Below are positions 8,126-15,177 of a stretch of 64,000 nt of DNA, piece after piece. The translations under genes were made by a program, and so were the position numbers. The notes beneath the pieces are model-generated. The model searched no databases and had not been told where the DNA came from. It was given only the letters and a program-made list of their open reading frames with translations. Each line of letters opens with the position of its first letter. Position 1 is the first letter of the stretch. Source of the stretch: CAIKMD01 sp963740675 (GTDB taxonomy: Bacteria > Pseudomonadota > Alphaproteobacteria > ATCC43930 > CGMCC-115725); NCBI GenBank assembly GCA_963740675.1, contig CAVUFS010000006.1, forward strand, positions 186,001 to 250,000, written 5' to 3'.

Positions 8126-8536
8126 CTAGGGCGCCGCGCAGGCTCCGAAGATCAGAAAGGCGCCATCGGGGCCTAGCGCCGCGATGCTGAGGCTGCCCTC
8201 ATCATCAACCACAGCGTTCCAACTCCGCTGACCATCGACGCCTTGGAGCACCAGACCTTGGTCATTGTGCTGGACGTTGCCGATCGGCGTCGTTTGGCCC
8301 GGCCCGTCGATGCGCTGACCAATGATCGTCTTCGCAGCGATATCGATCTTGACCACCGCCGGCAGGTTGAGCGCGGCCGCATTCTCCCTCTGGCAGACCT
8401 CTCCCACGACGCAAGAATTCATGTCCACCAGCGCACAGATCAACGACGTATGATCGGCGAGGGTCGCTGCCTGCGCCAATCCACTGGTGGTCACCGCCGC
8501 GATTATGATGCCAATTCGTATCGAATGCCGACGCAT
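8126..8536 (-). CDS. Secreted hypothetical protein
   Basis: 136 residues with a signal peptide (IRIGIIIAAVTTSGLAQA-A). The mature part contains three early cysteines (LICALVDMNSCVVGEVC) and a final GACAAP, and seems beta-rich (TIIGQRIDGPGQTTPIGNV, GLVLQGVDGQRSWNAVV), so disulfides in the periplasm are plausible. It starts 16 bases after the stop of the upstream glycine-zipper gene with AGAGGA in front. I do not recognise the family. Confidence 0.65.
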   Translation of the reverse strand: MRRHSIRIGIIIAAVTTSGLAQAATLADHTSLICALVDMNSCVVGEVCQRENAAALNLPAVVKIDIAAKTIIGQRIDGPGQTTPIGNVQHNDQGLVLQGVDGQRSWNAVVDDEGSLSIAALGPDGAFLIFGACAAP

Positions 8537-8551
8537 GATTGTCCCCGTCCT

Positions 8552-8986
8552 CTAATTGACGCTGTAGCCGCGTCCCTGCATGCAGGCCGCAAGGGCGTGG
8601 TTATATGCGTTGCCGCCTTGCGCCTGTTGCGCCTGGATCTGGCGTGATTGATCGGCGCGGCGCATACCGCCGATGAGACCGCCGGTCGCCGCGCCGATCG
8701 CGGCGCCCTTGCCCGCGTCGCCGCCAATCGCGCCGCCGACAGCGCCCACCGCCGCGCCGCGCGTTGCGCCGCGCAATGCCCCGCCCTGCGGCGCAGGCGC
8801 GGGCGACGGCGCATTCGGGTTGAATCCCGTTTGCTGATAGGCCCAATTGCCGCATTCGGCGCGATCGCGCGATTGGAGCGACTGATCTTGGCCCCGGCTG
8901 GGATAAAAGTAGGTTTGCGCTGACGCATGGTCGGCAACGACGAGCGCGAACACGCAAAGTGCCAGCAGTGATTTTCGCCGACCCAT
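8552..8986 (-). CDS. Secreted glycine-zipper protein
   Basis: 144 residues: signal peptide (LLALCVFALVVADHASA-Q), a segment with conserved RAECGNWAYQQTGFNP, a proline linker, a long glycine zipper (GAAVGAVGGAIGGDAGKGA, then AIGAATGGLIGGM) and a C-terminal ACMQGRGYSVN. This layout is common in small proteobacterial envelope proteins of the YMGG/glycine-zipper type. GGAGG lies 7 bases before the ATG. It leads an operon with two further minus-strand genes, and regulon motif D lies 56 bp upstream. Role in the envelope is inferred only. Confidence 0.75.
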   Translation of the reverse strand: MGRRKSLLALCVFALVVADHASAQTYFYPSRGQDQSLQSRDRAECGNWAYQQTGFNPNAPSPAPAPQGGALRGATRGAAVGAVGGAIGGDAGKGAAIGAATGGLIGGMRRADQSRQIQAQQAQGGNAYNHALAACMQGRGYSVN

Positions 8987-9041
8987 ACGATGCCTCCAAC
9001 CGACAACGAGGATGCGACAGATTTAAGTCGAAGCCGGAAGT

Positions 9042-9070
9042 GGCAGAAGTAGGTTACGCGAAGCTACTGC
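9042..9070 (+). promoter_or_regulatory. Regulon motif copy D, upstream of the glycine-zipper operon
   Basis: GGCAGAAGTAGGTTACGCGA followed by AGCTACTGC. GCAG...CTACTGC arms make it an imperfect palindrome. It is nearly identical over 29 bases to copy F at 11441-11469, and 56 bp upstream of the ATG at 8986. Confidence 0.6.
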
Positions 9071-9170
9071 TGTCGAAATCCATCACGTCATCGACACGGC
9101 TGGCGGTCCGATGATCCGGAAAGGTCGGCGCATCGCTGCGCCGACCTCCGGATGAGCTATTCATCCATTG

Positions 9171-10094
9171 CTATGCGTATTCGCGCCGGACTCGCGCGGC
9201 GGTCATGCCGCGACGGAGGCGAGCGCGGCGACGCATCCGTCCACCGACGAGCAGACGGATGAGACGGTTATCCTCGTCGCCTCCTCCCTCTTCCTCGCCC
9301 TCATCGCCTTCCTCTGAGCGCTCGCGGAGCAGGCGTGCGAGAAGAGCGCGGCGCGAGCGCCGGCCTCGGACCATCCGTCCGCCGATGATCAGGCGGGCCA
9401 GCCGATGCTCTTCGTCGCCGCCCTCATCCTCGTCCTCTCCTTCCTCGCCTTCGTCCGTGCGCTCGCGGAGCAGGTGCGCGAGAAGCGCGCGACGCGCGCG
9501 GCGGCGTCGGACCATCCGTCCGCCGACAAGTAGACGGGCGAGCCGGTGCTCTTCGTCACCGCCTTCATCCTCGTCCTCTCCTTCCTCGCCTTCGTCCGAG
9601 CGCTCGCGGAGCAGATGCGCCAAAAGAAGGCCGCGCAAGCGGCGACGGCGGAGCATGCGGCCACCGATGAGCAGGCGGGCCAGCCGGCGCTCGTCTTCGC
9701 CACTTTCTTCGCCACCTTCTTCGCCACCTTCTTCGCCTTCCTCGCCTTCCTCTCCTTCACCGCTGCGTTCACGGAGCAGGTGCGCGAGGATAGCGCGGCG
9801 CAAGCGCCGGCGGCGCATACGCCCGCCGATCAGGAGACGCGCAAGCCGGCGCTCCTCTTCGCCACCTTCTTCACCGCCCTCTTCGCCGCCTTCTTCGCCT
9901 TCCTCGCCTTCCTCTCCTTCACCGCTGCGTTCGCGGAGCAGGTGCGCGAGGAGAGCTCGGCGCAAGCGCCGGCGGCGCATACGTCCGCCGATCAGGAGAC
10001 GCGCAAGCCTGCGCTCCTCTTCGCCACCTTCCTCGGTCGCGCTGCCGCTGTCGCCTTCGAGAAGTTCGCTGATTCTTGCGGTATCGTCAGGCAT
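9171..10094 (-). CDS. Six-repeat Arg-rich helix / poly-acidic linker protein, novel architecture
   Basis: 307 residues. After a 26-residue N-terminus there are six repeats starting near residues 27, 81, 135, 183, 230 and 276. Each opens with RLARLLIGGRM, continues with an Arg-cluster helix (RRRRLRRALLAHLLRER), and ends in a 16-24 residue linker of almost only Glu, Asp and Gly; the last repeat lacks the linker. Repeats 1 and 2 are 54 residues and almost identical in DNA (9693-10016), a recent duplication. No signal peptide, membrane segment or enzyme motif is visible. AAGGAG precedes the ATG by 8 bases, and codon phase is kept through all repeats, arguing for a real gene. The protein 122 bp upstream ends in a single related module. 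Function unknown. Confidence 0.75.
   Translation of the reverse strand: MPDDTARISELLEGDSGSATEEGGEEERRLARLLIGGRMRRRRLRRALLAHLLRERSGEGEEGEEGEEGGEEGGEEGGEEERRLARLLIGGRMRRRRLRRAILAHLLRERSGEGEEGEEGEEGGEEGGEESGEDERRLARLLIGGRMLRRRRLRGLLLAHLLRERSDEGEEGEDEDEGGDEEHRLARLLVGGRMVRRRRARRALLAHLLRERTDEGEEGEDEDEGGDEEHRLARLIIGGRMVRGRRSRRALLARLLRERSEEGDEGEEEGGGDEDNRLIRLLVGGRMRRRARLRRGMTAARVRREYA
9693..10016 (-). repeat. Two near-identical 162-bp tandem coding repeats
   Basis: Bases 9855-10016 and 9693-9854 encode repeats 1 and 2 of the arginine/acid repeat protein. The two copies share the long GAAGAAGGTGGC-type runs and differ at few positions, so copy-number change by slippage or recombination is likely. The remaining repeats down to 9174 are more diverged. 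Confidence 0.75.
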
Positions 10095-10216
10095 AGAGAA
10101 TTCTCCTTTCAGAGGATGTTCCTAACTTCGACAATCGCATCGATGAATGTGACCCACGCAAGCATATAGCTTCGGGTGAAGCGATCGTGCCTGCGCTCGG
10201 CGCGAATTGATGGGCC

Positions 10217-10675
10217 TTAATGCGCCAAAGTGCGTTTAAGTATCAGGCGCTGAACCAGCCGGCGCTGCAGGCGGCGCCGCAGACCGCGGCCCATGATGCC
10301 GGACAGCAGAACTTTCCGAAGTTCCGTTTCTTCTTCGGTCTCGTCGTCCGCTTCTCCATCGCTGTCCGGATCGAGGACGCTCAAGATTCCTGCCTCGAAA
10401 GCCTCGTCCAATGCGGCTTCGATCTCGTGAAGGTCGTCTTTGCCGACGAGTGTCGCGACTTCTTCCTTCGCCAGCTTGTGATGCTTGCCGCTGGAATCCA
10501 TTTTCTCGATCTTGAGGACTGAGCTGTTAGAGGGCGCCATCGTGATGACGAGCTGCAACGGCTCGACCTCGGCCTGCGGGCGAGGGTGCTTGGCTTCCTG
10601 TTGTCCCTTTGCGTGCAGGTGGGCTTTTTCGTGCGGGTGGGCTTTGTTGCTCGAATGCCCGTGGGCTGTTGCCAT
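10217..10675 (-). CDS. His-rich, acidic protein ending in an Arg-rich helical module
   Basis: 152 residues. The first 32 are rich in His, Lys and Ala (HGHSSNKAHPHEKAHLHAKG). A central segment (LQLVITMAPSNSSVLKIEKM, then DLHEIEAALDEAFEAGILSV) is followed by DPDSDGEADDETEEE, which resembles an EF-hand loop but lacks the usual position-12 Glu. The end (ELRKVLLSGIMGRGLRRRL, then QRRLVQRLILKR) has the same pattern as the repeats of the next gene: leucine pairs, G-x-M, Arg cluster, leucine helix. AGGAGA stands 7 bases before the ATG at 10675. Shared module and adjacency suggest the two proteins work together. No known function recognised. Confidence 0.7.
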   Translation of the reverse strand: MATAHGHSSNKAHPHEKAHLHAKGQQEAKHPRPQAEVEPLQLVITMAPSNSSVLKIEKMDSSGKHHKLAKEEVATLVGKDDLHEIEAALDEAFEAGILSVLDPDSDGEADDETEEETELRKVLLSGIMGRGLRRRLQRRLVQRLILKRTLAH

Positions 10676-10754
10676 CAGAATCTCCTGTCTCTCTTCGTGT
10701 GAACAGATCGATGACGATCTGACTTGGTGCCACGCCATTGCGCGTTCTACACGG

Positions 10755-10890
10755 CGCCGTCCCGGGTTTTCGTTCGAATTTCGTGTCTTGCTGTCTTGTT
10801 AAGCGCCTTTGCGCCAACGTCCGCCAAAACTGCGAGATCGGATTTCAGATTCGTTGCAATGCCCGTCTGTGACCTCCACGCGGCGGTTCT
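10755..10890 (+). pseudogene. Outer-membrane surface-antigen-like protein, N-terminal relic 1
   Basis: The plus strand encodes a signal-peptide-like stretch (RISCLAVLLSAFAPTSAKTA) running into RSDFRFVAMPVCD. The DNA aligns by eye with 11698-11740, which encodes KSNFSFVGIPVPV of the second relic, so both descend from the same outer-membrane barrel family. Homology is lost after about 10890. No intact gene was seen in 10891-11280. Confidence 0.4.
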
Positions 10891-11287
10891 CTGTCCGGCC
10901 TGCCATGGTGTCGTTGTTCGCCACTGGATTCGCCGGACCAGCGCTCTTCGTCTGTATGTGAGTAAGTGGCTTTCGCCCAATTTAAGGCTGCATTCGGTTG
11001 ACGTGGTGACGAGCAAGCCGTGAGTGCGAAGCCCCCAGAGGGGAGGACGAAGGCTGTCTTAGCGAGATGGTGGTTCATCGCGGAATCCCTTGCGCATCGC
11101 TGCAGTTGGCGGCGGCGGCGTCGAGCACGCACCGAGAACCAACGCTGAGACGACAACTGACGCTGCGAAATCCCATGTCCGGTTGATCGCAAACACGTTC
11201 GTACGCCTCTCCCTGTCAGTGGTTCCGCTTGTACTCGCGCTGGAAATCTCACCAAGGTAACTAAATCACGATGCGACGACCGGTCTT

Positions 11288-11309
11288 AGTAGGTTACGGT
11301 AGCTTACGG
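11288..11309 (+). promoter_or_regulatory. Regulon motif copy E, no surviving target gene
   Basis: AGTAGGTTACGG followed by TAGCTTACGG. Here the site reads as two direct ten-base units, GTAGGTTACG and GTAGCTTACG. It lies in degraded DNA next to an IS5-type transposase relic, so its original target is probably gone. Confidence 0.5.
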
Positions 11310-11396
11310 TTGGCCAAGCCCCGCTCGCACCGTTGCGTGGCAATTCGCGGGAGTGCGTGAGCTTGCTGAAGAGGCGCTCGACCAGATTGCGCGGCG
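11309..11396 (-). pseudogene. IS5-type transposase relic
   Basis: On the minus strand 11355-11396 encodes RNLVERLFSKL, the conserved C-terminal block of IS5-family DDE transposases. After a frame change, IATQRCERGLANRK follows in the expected order (family form RRIATRYDK...). Only about 90 bases survive, with no terminal repeats. Evidence of past IS insertion in this degraded stretch. Confidence 0.45.
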
Positions 11397-11440
11397 GTGG
11401 AGGTCGGATCGAAGTTGGCGATGCAGCGATACCCTTAGCG

Positions 11441-11469
11441 GCAGAAGTAGGTTACGCGAGGCTACTGCC
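11441..11469 (+). promoter_or_regulatory. Regulon motif copy F, upstream of the outer-membrane-protein pseudogene
   Basis: GCAGAAGTAGGTTACGCGAG followed by GCTACTGCC. It is almost base-for-base the same as copy D. It ends 68 bases before ATG 11537 of the broken outer-membrane protein, the same spacing seen at intact operons. Confidence 0.55.
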
Positions 11470-11536
11470 GAACAGCCGCGTGCATAAGGATGAGCGGGAG
11501 ATCGCCGTACAGATACACGTGCCGAAAATTTTCGCC

Positions 11537-12113
11537 ATGTTTGAGACGGCGCCGCACAGCGCGCACATCAGAAGGATTTTCGCCGCGGCAGTGGTATTGG
11601 CGAGCGGCTTGGCTCCGGGTAGCGGCATTCGCCGAGAATGTCGCGCCGATACAGCAAACCGTCGACGCTTCGGGAGCAGCCGTCACCGCAGAAGCCGACA
11701 AATCGAATTTCAGTTTCGTCGGCATACCCGTGCCGGTAACGAACGCGGCCAGCGGTAACGGCCTCGGCGGCGCCAGTGCGTTTTCGATATTGGCGAGGCA
11801 AGCGGCGCGTAGGGCAACGCCGTTCCGTTGCTGCAATCCGGCGCGGCATTGATTCCCGAAGCGCTTTTCCGGATCTTCCCTCATGTTTATCTGGGCGCAC
11901 GCTACCGCTACATCGGCGCCAATACGTCGATCGACCTTGCCGCCGTCAGCAGCCGTTTGTTTCGGCGATTATCACTTCGACAAGCTGTTGCCCGAAATCG
12001 GCCTCGGTCTGCGTTATCGCGCGAGCGACAAATACCCGGTGAACATCGGCGTCGATTTTGCTTTCGGCAAGCGCAGCTCAGCCTATTACTTTCGCATTGG
12101 CGAGGCCTTTTGA
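11537..12113 (+). pseudogene. Outer-membrane surface-antigen (BamA/TamA-like barrel) pseudogene
   Basis: The pieces follow the family order but in different frames. A signal peptide (IRRIFAAAVVLASGLAPG) starts at ATG 11537. Then come AFAENVAPIQQTV and NFSFVGIPVPVTNAASGNGL, next FPHVYLGARYRYIGANTSID, and finally FDKLLPEIGLGLRYRASDKY with VNIGVDFAFGK and the C-terminal YYFRIGEAF. Ending in Phe is typical of outer-membrane barrels. At least three frameshifts and probably an internal deletion (about 190 codons remain) make it non-functional. Regulon motif F is kept upstream. Confidence 0.65.
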
Positions 12114-12152
12114 TTCAAGCCAACGAGCCGAACGACCGGCGCAAGCGATGAT

Positions 12153-12830
12153 CTAGCTCAGCGGCAACTCGATAAAACGTTCGCCGAGCACCCGGTAGCG
12201 CTGCACCTTTGGCTTGCTCGCATCCTCCGGGCGCACATATCGGATCGATGTGCGGCCCTTGCATGAGCGCGGCAGGATAAAGCAGCGCACGAAACTGGTC
12301 TCTGCATCGGGCGAGGTGGGTGCCAGAACCGGTGACGATCCGGATTTAAACCAGGCTTCGCCGGGCCCATAGGTATTGACGTGTCCCTCGGTCTCGATGC
12401 GGATACCACCCTCGAGGCAATAGCGGATGCCGGGCCCCTGATGGATATGGGTGTAGGCGATGCCACCTTGGGGAAAGCTCACGCGGTCGCAACGCATGAG
12501 CCAGCCGAAGCCCGGATCGAGATCGATGGTCGCCGTGCTTGCCACGACCGAGCCGCATGAGGGCGCGGCACGCAACACACCTTCGTCCTCGCTCGGCGGC
12601 ACCAACTCCCATCGCAGTAAGCGCGCGCCCTGCCCGCCCGGCAGAACAGCGATGGCGGTATCGCCGATCCAGACCGATCCCTGAGCGTGATGCGCGCAAC
12701 CGGATGCCGTTTCAACGGTAGCATCGCCCTCGATCACATAGAGTGCCCGGGCAGCGATCGCCGGCAGATAAACCGGGTCACCACTGGCCGGCAACCGGTC
12801 TTCAAGAAGACGCAAAACAAGGCGCTGCAT
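12153..12830 (-). CDS. Cupin-domain protein
   Basis: 225 residues with two cupin-like halves. The first (about 25-75) has YVIEGDATVE and GSVWIGDT. The second (about 125-170) has HIHQGPGIRYCLEGGIRIET and GPGEAWFKSGSSPV, where the His residues could hold a metal. ATG 12830 is chosen because GGAAGGGA precedes it; longer TTG and ATG starts exist at 12866 and 12848. The gene is last before a symporter gene on the same strand, 84 bp upstream. Enzymatic role, if any, cannot be stated. Confidence 0.7.
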   Translation of the reverse strand: MQRLVLRLLEDRLPASGDPVYLPAIAARALYVIEGDATVETASGCAHHAQGSVWIGDTAIAVLPGGQGARLLRWELVPPSEDEGVLRAAPSCGSVVASTATIDLDPGFGWLMRCDRVSFPQGGIAYTHIHQGPGIRYCLEGGIRIETEGHVNTYGPGEAWFKSGSSPVLAPTSPDAETSFVRCFILPRSCKGRTSIRYVRPEDASKPKVQRYRVLGERFIELPLS

Positions 12831-12914
12831 TGGCCGATCCCTTCCCATCACCGCACCACCGATCAATTCTGCCCGATGATACCGGTATCGGCCACTATGC
12901 AGCCGAGCCGCTTG

Positions 12915-14243
12915 TTACGCGCGAAGCGGCTCGGCTCCGGCCGGCGAAGCAACATAGCCGTTGTCGAGTTCCGATTTCAGCCGGTTTCGGTCGAGCGCAT
13001 TTTCCCAAGCCGCCACGACGATCGTCGCCACCGAGTTGCCGGTGATGTTGGTGAAGACGAAAGCCGCCGCGAGAAAGCGGTGGATACCGATGATCAGCGC
13101 GATGCTGGCGACCGGGATGGTGTTGCTGGCCGCAAGCGTGATCGCAAGCACCGGCAGTGCCGCGCCGGAGACGCCGGCGGCGCCCTTCGACGTCAACAGC
13201 AGCACAAGCAACAGCCCCAACTGGTGCTGCCAATCCATCGGCGTGTTGGTCGCCTCGGCAAGGAAGACGGACGCTGCCGCGAAATAGAGGCAGGTGCCAT
13301 CATGGTTGAAGCTGTAAGCCGTCGGCAAGACCAACCCGACCACCGATTTATCGCAGCCCAACTTGGTCAGCTTCTGCGTCAATTGCGGAAACACCGTCTC
13401 CGACGAGTTGGTGCCGATGACCAGCAGCAGCTCTGCGCCGATGTAGCGCATCATCTTCCACAGCGAGAACCGCGCCCAGATTGAGACGGGCCACAGCACG
13501 AGGACAAAGAACAGGAAACAGATCAGGTAGAACACGGCGATCAGCTTGCCGAGCGATATCAGCGAGCCGAACCCGAATTGCCCGACCGTGAAGGCCATCG
13601 CGCCGAAGGAGGCGAGCGGCGCAAACTTCATCGCGACGCCGATGATCCAGAACAGCGAGCGCGAGCTCACCTCGATCACGGTAAGGACCGGCGCGGCGCG
13701 ATCGCCGAGCGCCGCCAGCCCGCCCGCGAAGAGGACCGAGAAGAACAGGATTTGCAGAATGTCGCCGCGCGCAAACGCGTCGAAGATCGATTTCGGAATA
13801 ATCTGCAGCAGGAATTCCGCTGTCGTCTGGACGTGATGAGTTGCGGCCGCGATATCCTTGACGGATTCTGGATCGAGCTTTGCCGGATCGATGTTCATGC
13901 CCGCCCCCGGCGCGAGCAGATTGGTCACGACCAACGCGATGATCAGCGCTGCCGTCGTCGCGACCTCGAAATAGATGATCGCCTTGATCGCGACGCGGCC
14001 AACCTTTTTCAGATCATGCGCTTCGGCGATGCCGTGGACGACGGTGCAGAAGATCACCGGCCCGATCACCATCTGGATCATCCGGATGAAGGCGTCGCCG
14101 AACGGCTTCATATCGACGCCCAGTTTCGGATAGAGCCAGCCGAAGAGGCTTCCGATCACCATGCCGGCGAGAACCTGGAACCACAGATCGAGATAGAAAG
14201 GCTTTTGCTTCCGGGCCGGCGCGGATGCAGTGGAACGGGACAT
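12915..14243 (-). CDS. dctA: Dicarboxylate/amino acid:cation symporter (DctA/DAACS family)
   Basis: 442 residues, the usual length for DctA. Family landmarks are FLRIIKM-like AFIRMIQMVIGPVIFCTVVHG, GTNSSETVFPQLTQKL (the serine-rich re-entrant loop), TAYSFNHDGTCLYFAAASVF, LLTSKGAAGVSGAALPVLA and IALIIGIHRF. DctA carries C4-dicarboxylates with protons or sodium across the inner membrane. ATG 14243 is chosen with GAGG 9 bases upstream. It lies 44 bp downstream of the dihydroxyphthalate-decarboxylase-like gene, so it may import an acid used by that operon. Aspartate or glutamate specificity is equally possible. Confidence 0.85.
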   Translation of the reverse strand: MSRSTASAPARKQKPFYLDLWFQVLAGMVIGSLFGWLYPKLGVDMKPFGDAFIRMIQMVIGPVIFCTVVHGIAEAHDLKKVGRVAIKAIIYFEVATTAALIIALVVTNLLAPGAGMNIDPAKLDPESVKDIAAATHHVQTTAEFLLQIIPKSIFDAFARGDILQILFFSVLFAGGLAALGDRAAPVLTVIEVSSRSLFWIIGVAMKFAPLASFGAMAFTVGQFGFGSLISLGKLIAVFYLICFLFFVLVLWPVSIWARFSLWKMMRYIGAELLLVIGTNSSETVFPQLTQKLTKLGCDKSVVGLVLPTAYSFNHDGTCLYFAAASVFLAEATNTPMDWQHQLGLLLVLLLTSKGAAGVSGAALPVLAITLAASNTIPVASIALIIGIHRFLAAAFVFTNITGNSVATIVVAAWENALDRNRLKSELDNGYVASPAGAEPLRA

Positions 14244-14286
14244 CACGAATACCTCTTCAGCTTTCCTCTTCTCGCTCCCAGCTCGG

Positions 14287-15177
14287 TCAGCCGAGATCTC
14301 CCAACAGCGCCTTTGCCGGCGCCAGTAATTCATCGACGGTCATCTTGCGTGGCAGCAGCAATTGCTGATTGCACGTATCGAGAGCGATCTGCAGCGGCTC
14401 GCGTATCGCCGCGAGACCGAACAGGCTCTTGCCCGAAGACGTACCGTTCTTCTTCGCCACAGCATCCGCATCGCGCATCATGCGATAGGCGGCGCGGACT
14501 GCCTCGGGGTGCTTCGCGACCACGTCGTTCTTGGCGCAGACCATATGGTTCGTCGGCATGAAATGGTGCTTCGCATACCACGCCGCGTCGACCTGCTTAT
14601 GGTTGGGAATGACGGGCACGAAATCCGGATCGTCGGGCAGATCGTTGCCGAGGATGCAGGCGACGATGTCGCCATCCTTCAGCATCTGTACCAAATTCTT
14701 GTCCTTGGCCACGTGCTCGACGATCGGCGGGTCCTCGTATTCCTCGACATGGGCCGGGTCCTGCGTGACCCAATGCATCTTCTCGATCGGCAAGCCAAAA
14801 TCTTCGGCCAAGGCTGCGCGCACCCACATGCCGGTCGTCTGCGTGTAGGCGCGCACGCCGATGGGTTTGGTGACGAGGTCTTGCGGCGTCACCACACCGT
14901 TCGGCTTGTAATAAACGATGCAGCCGCGCTGCAACCGCGAGGCGACGACGATCGGCAGCAGGGTGATCGGCTTGTTATAGCCGGCCGCCTGCAGATAGGT
15001 GACGATAGCCACTTCGCTGATGTCGTAAGCCTGCTTCCGTACCATCGGCGTGAAAGCGTGATGGATCGGCTCGACCTCAGTGAATTTCAGCGTGACTGAC
15101 GGATTGGTGATCGTGCCGTCTTTCAGCGGCACGGTATGCGGATAGGTGCCGAGCACCGTTGAGAGCGTCACACTCAT
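14287..15177 (-). CDS. 4,5-dihydroxyphthalate decarboxylase-like protein (SBP fold)
   Basis: 296 residues resembling Pht5-type 4,5-dihydroxyphthalate decarboxylases, which share the fold of periplasmic binding proteins: FTEVEPIHHAFTPMVRKQAY, DISEVAIVTYLQAAGYNKPI, PIGVRAYTQTTGMWVRAALA, and WYAKHHFMPTNHMVCAKNDV. No signal peptide, in line with a cytoplasmic enzyme. ATG 15177 shares one base with the stop of the upstream amidohydrolase (TGATG), so the two are translationally coupled. The true substrate is uncertain because many paralogues of this family act on other aromatic acids. Confidence 0.75.
   Translation of the reverse strand: MSVTLSTVLGTYPHTVPLKDGTITNPSVTLKFTEVEPIHHAFTPMVRKQAYDISEVAIVTYLQAAGYNKPITLLPIVVASRLQRGCIVYYKPNGVVTPQDLVTKPIGVRAYTQTTGMWVRAALAEDFGLPIEKMHWVTQDPAHVEEYEDPPIVEHVAKDKNLVQMLKDGDIVACILGNDLPDDPDFVPVIPNHKQVDAAWYAKHHFMPTNHMVCAKNDVVAKHPEAVRAAYRMMRDADAVAKKNGTSSGKSLFGLAAIREPLQIALDTCNQQLLLPRKMTVDELLAPAKALLGDLG

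Noticed and set aside
9174..10016. Periodic repeats that might be taken for a CRISPR array
   Set aside because: The period is 138-162 bp, repeats are in-frame coding and have no short unique spacers.
9205..10125. 306-codon plus-strand frame rich in Ser, Pro and Arg
   Set aside because: Antisense of the repeat protein; its repetitive look comes from the GAA/GAG-rich repeats. The minus frame has the ribosome-binding site and a sensible repeat structure.
10845..11255. 136-codon minus-strand open frame in the degraded stretch
   Set aside because: No recognisable domain, poor start and odd composition; it overlaps the outer-membrane-protein relic.
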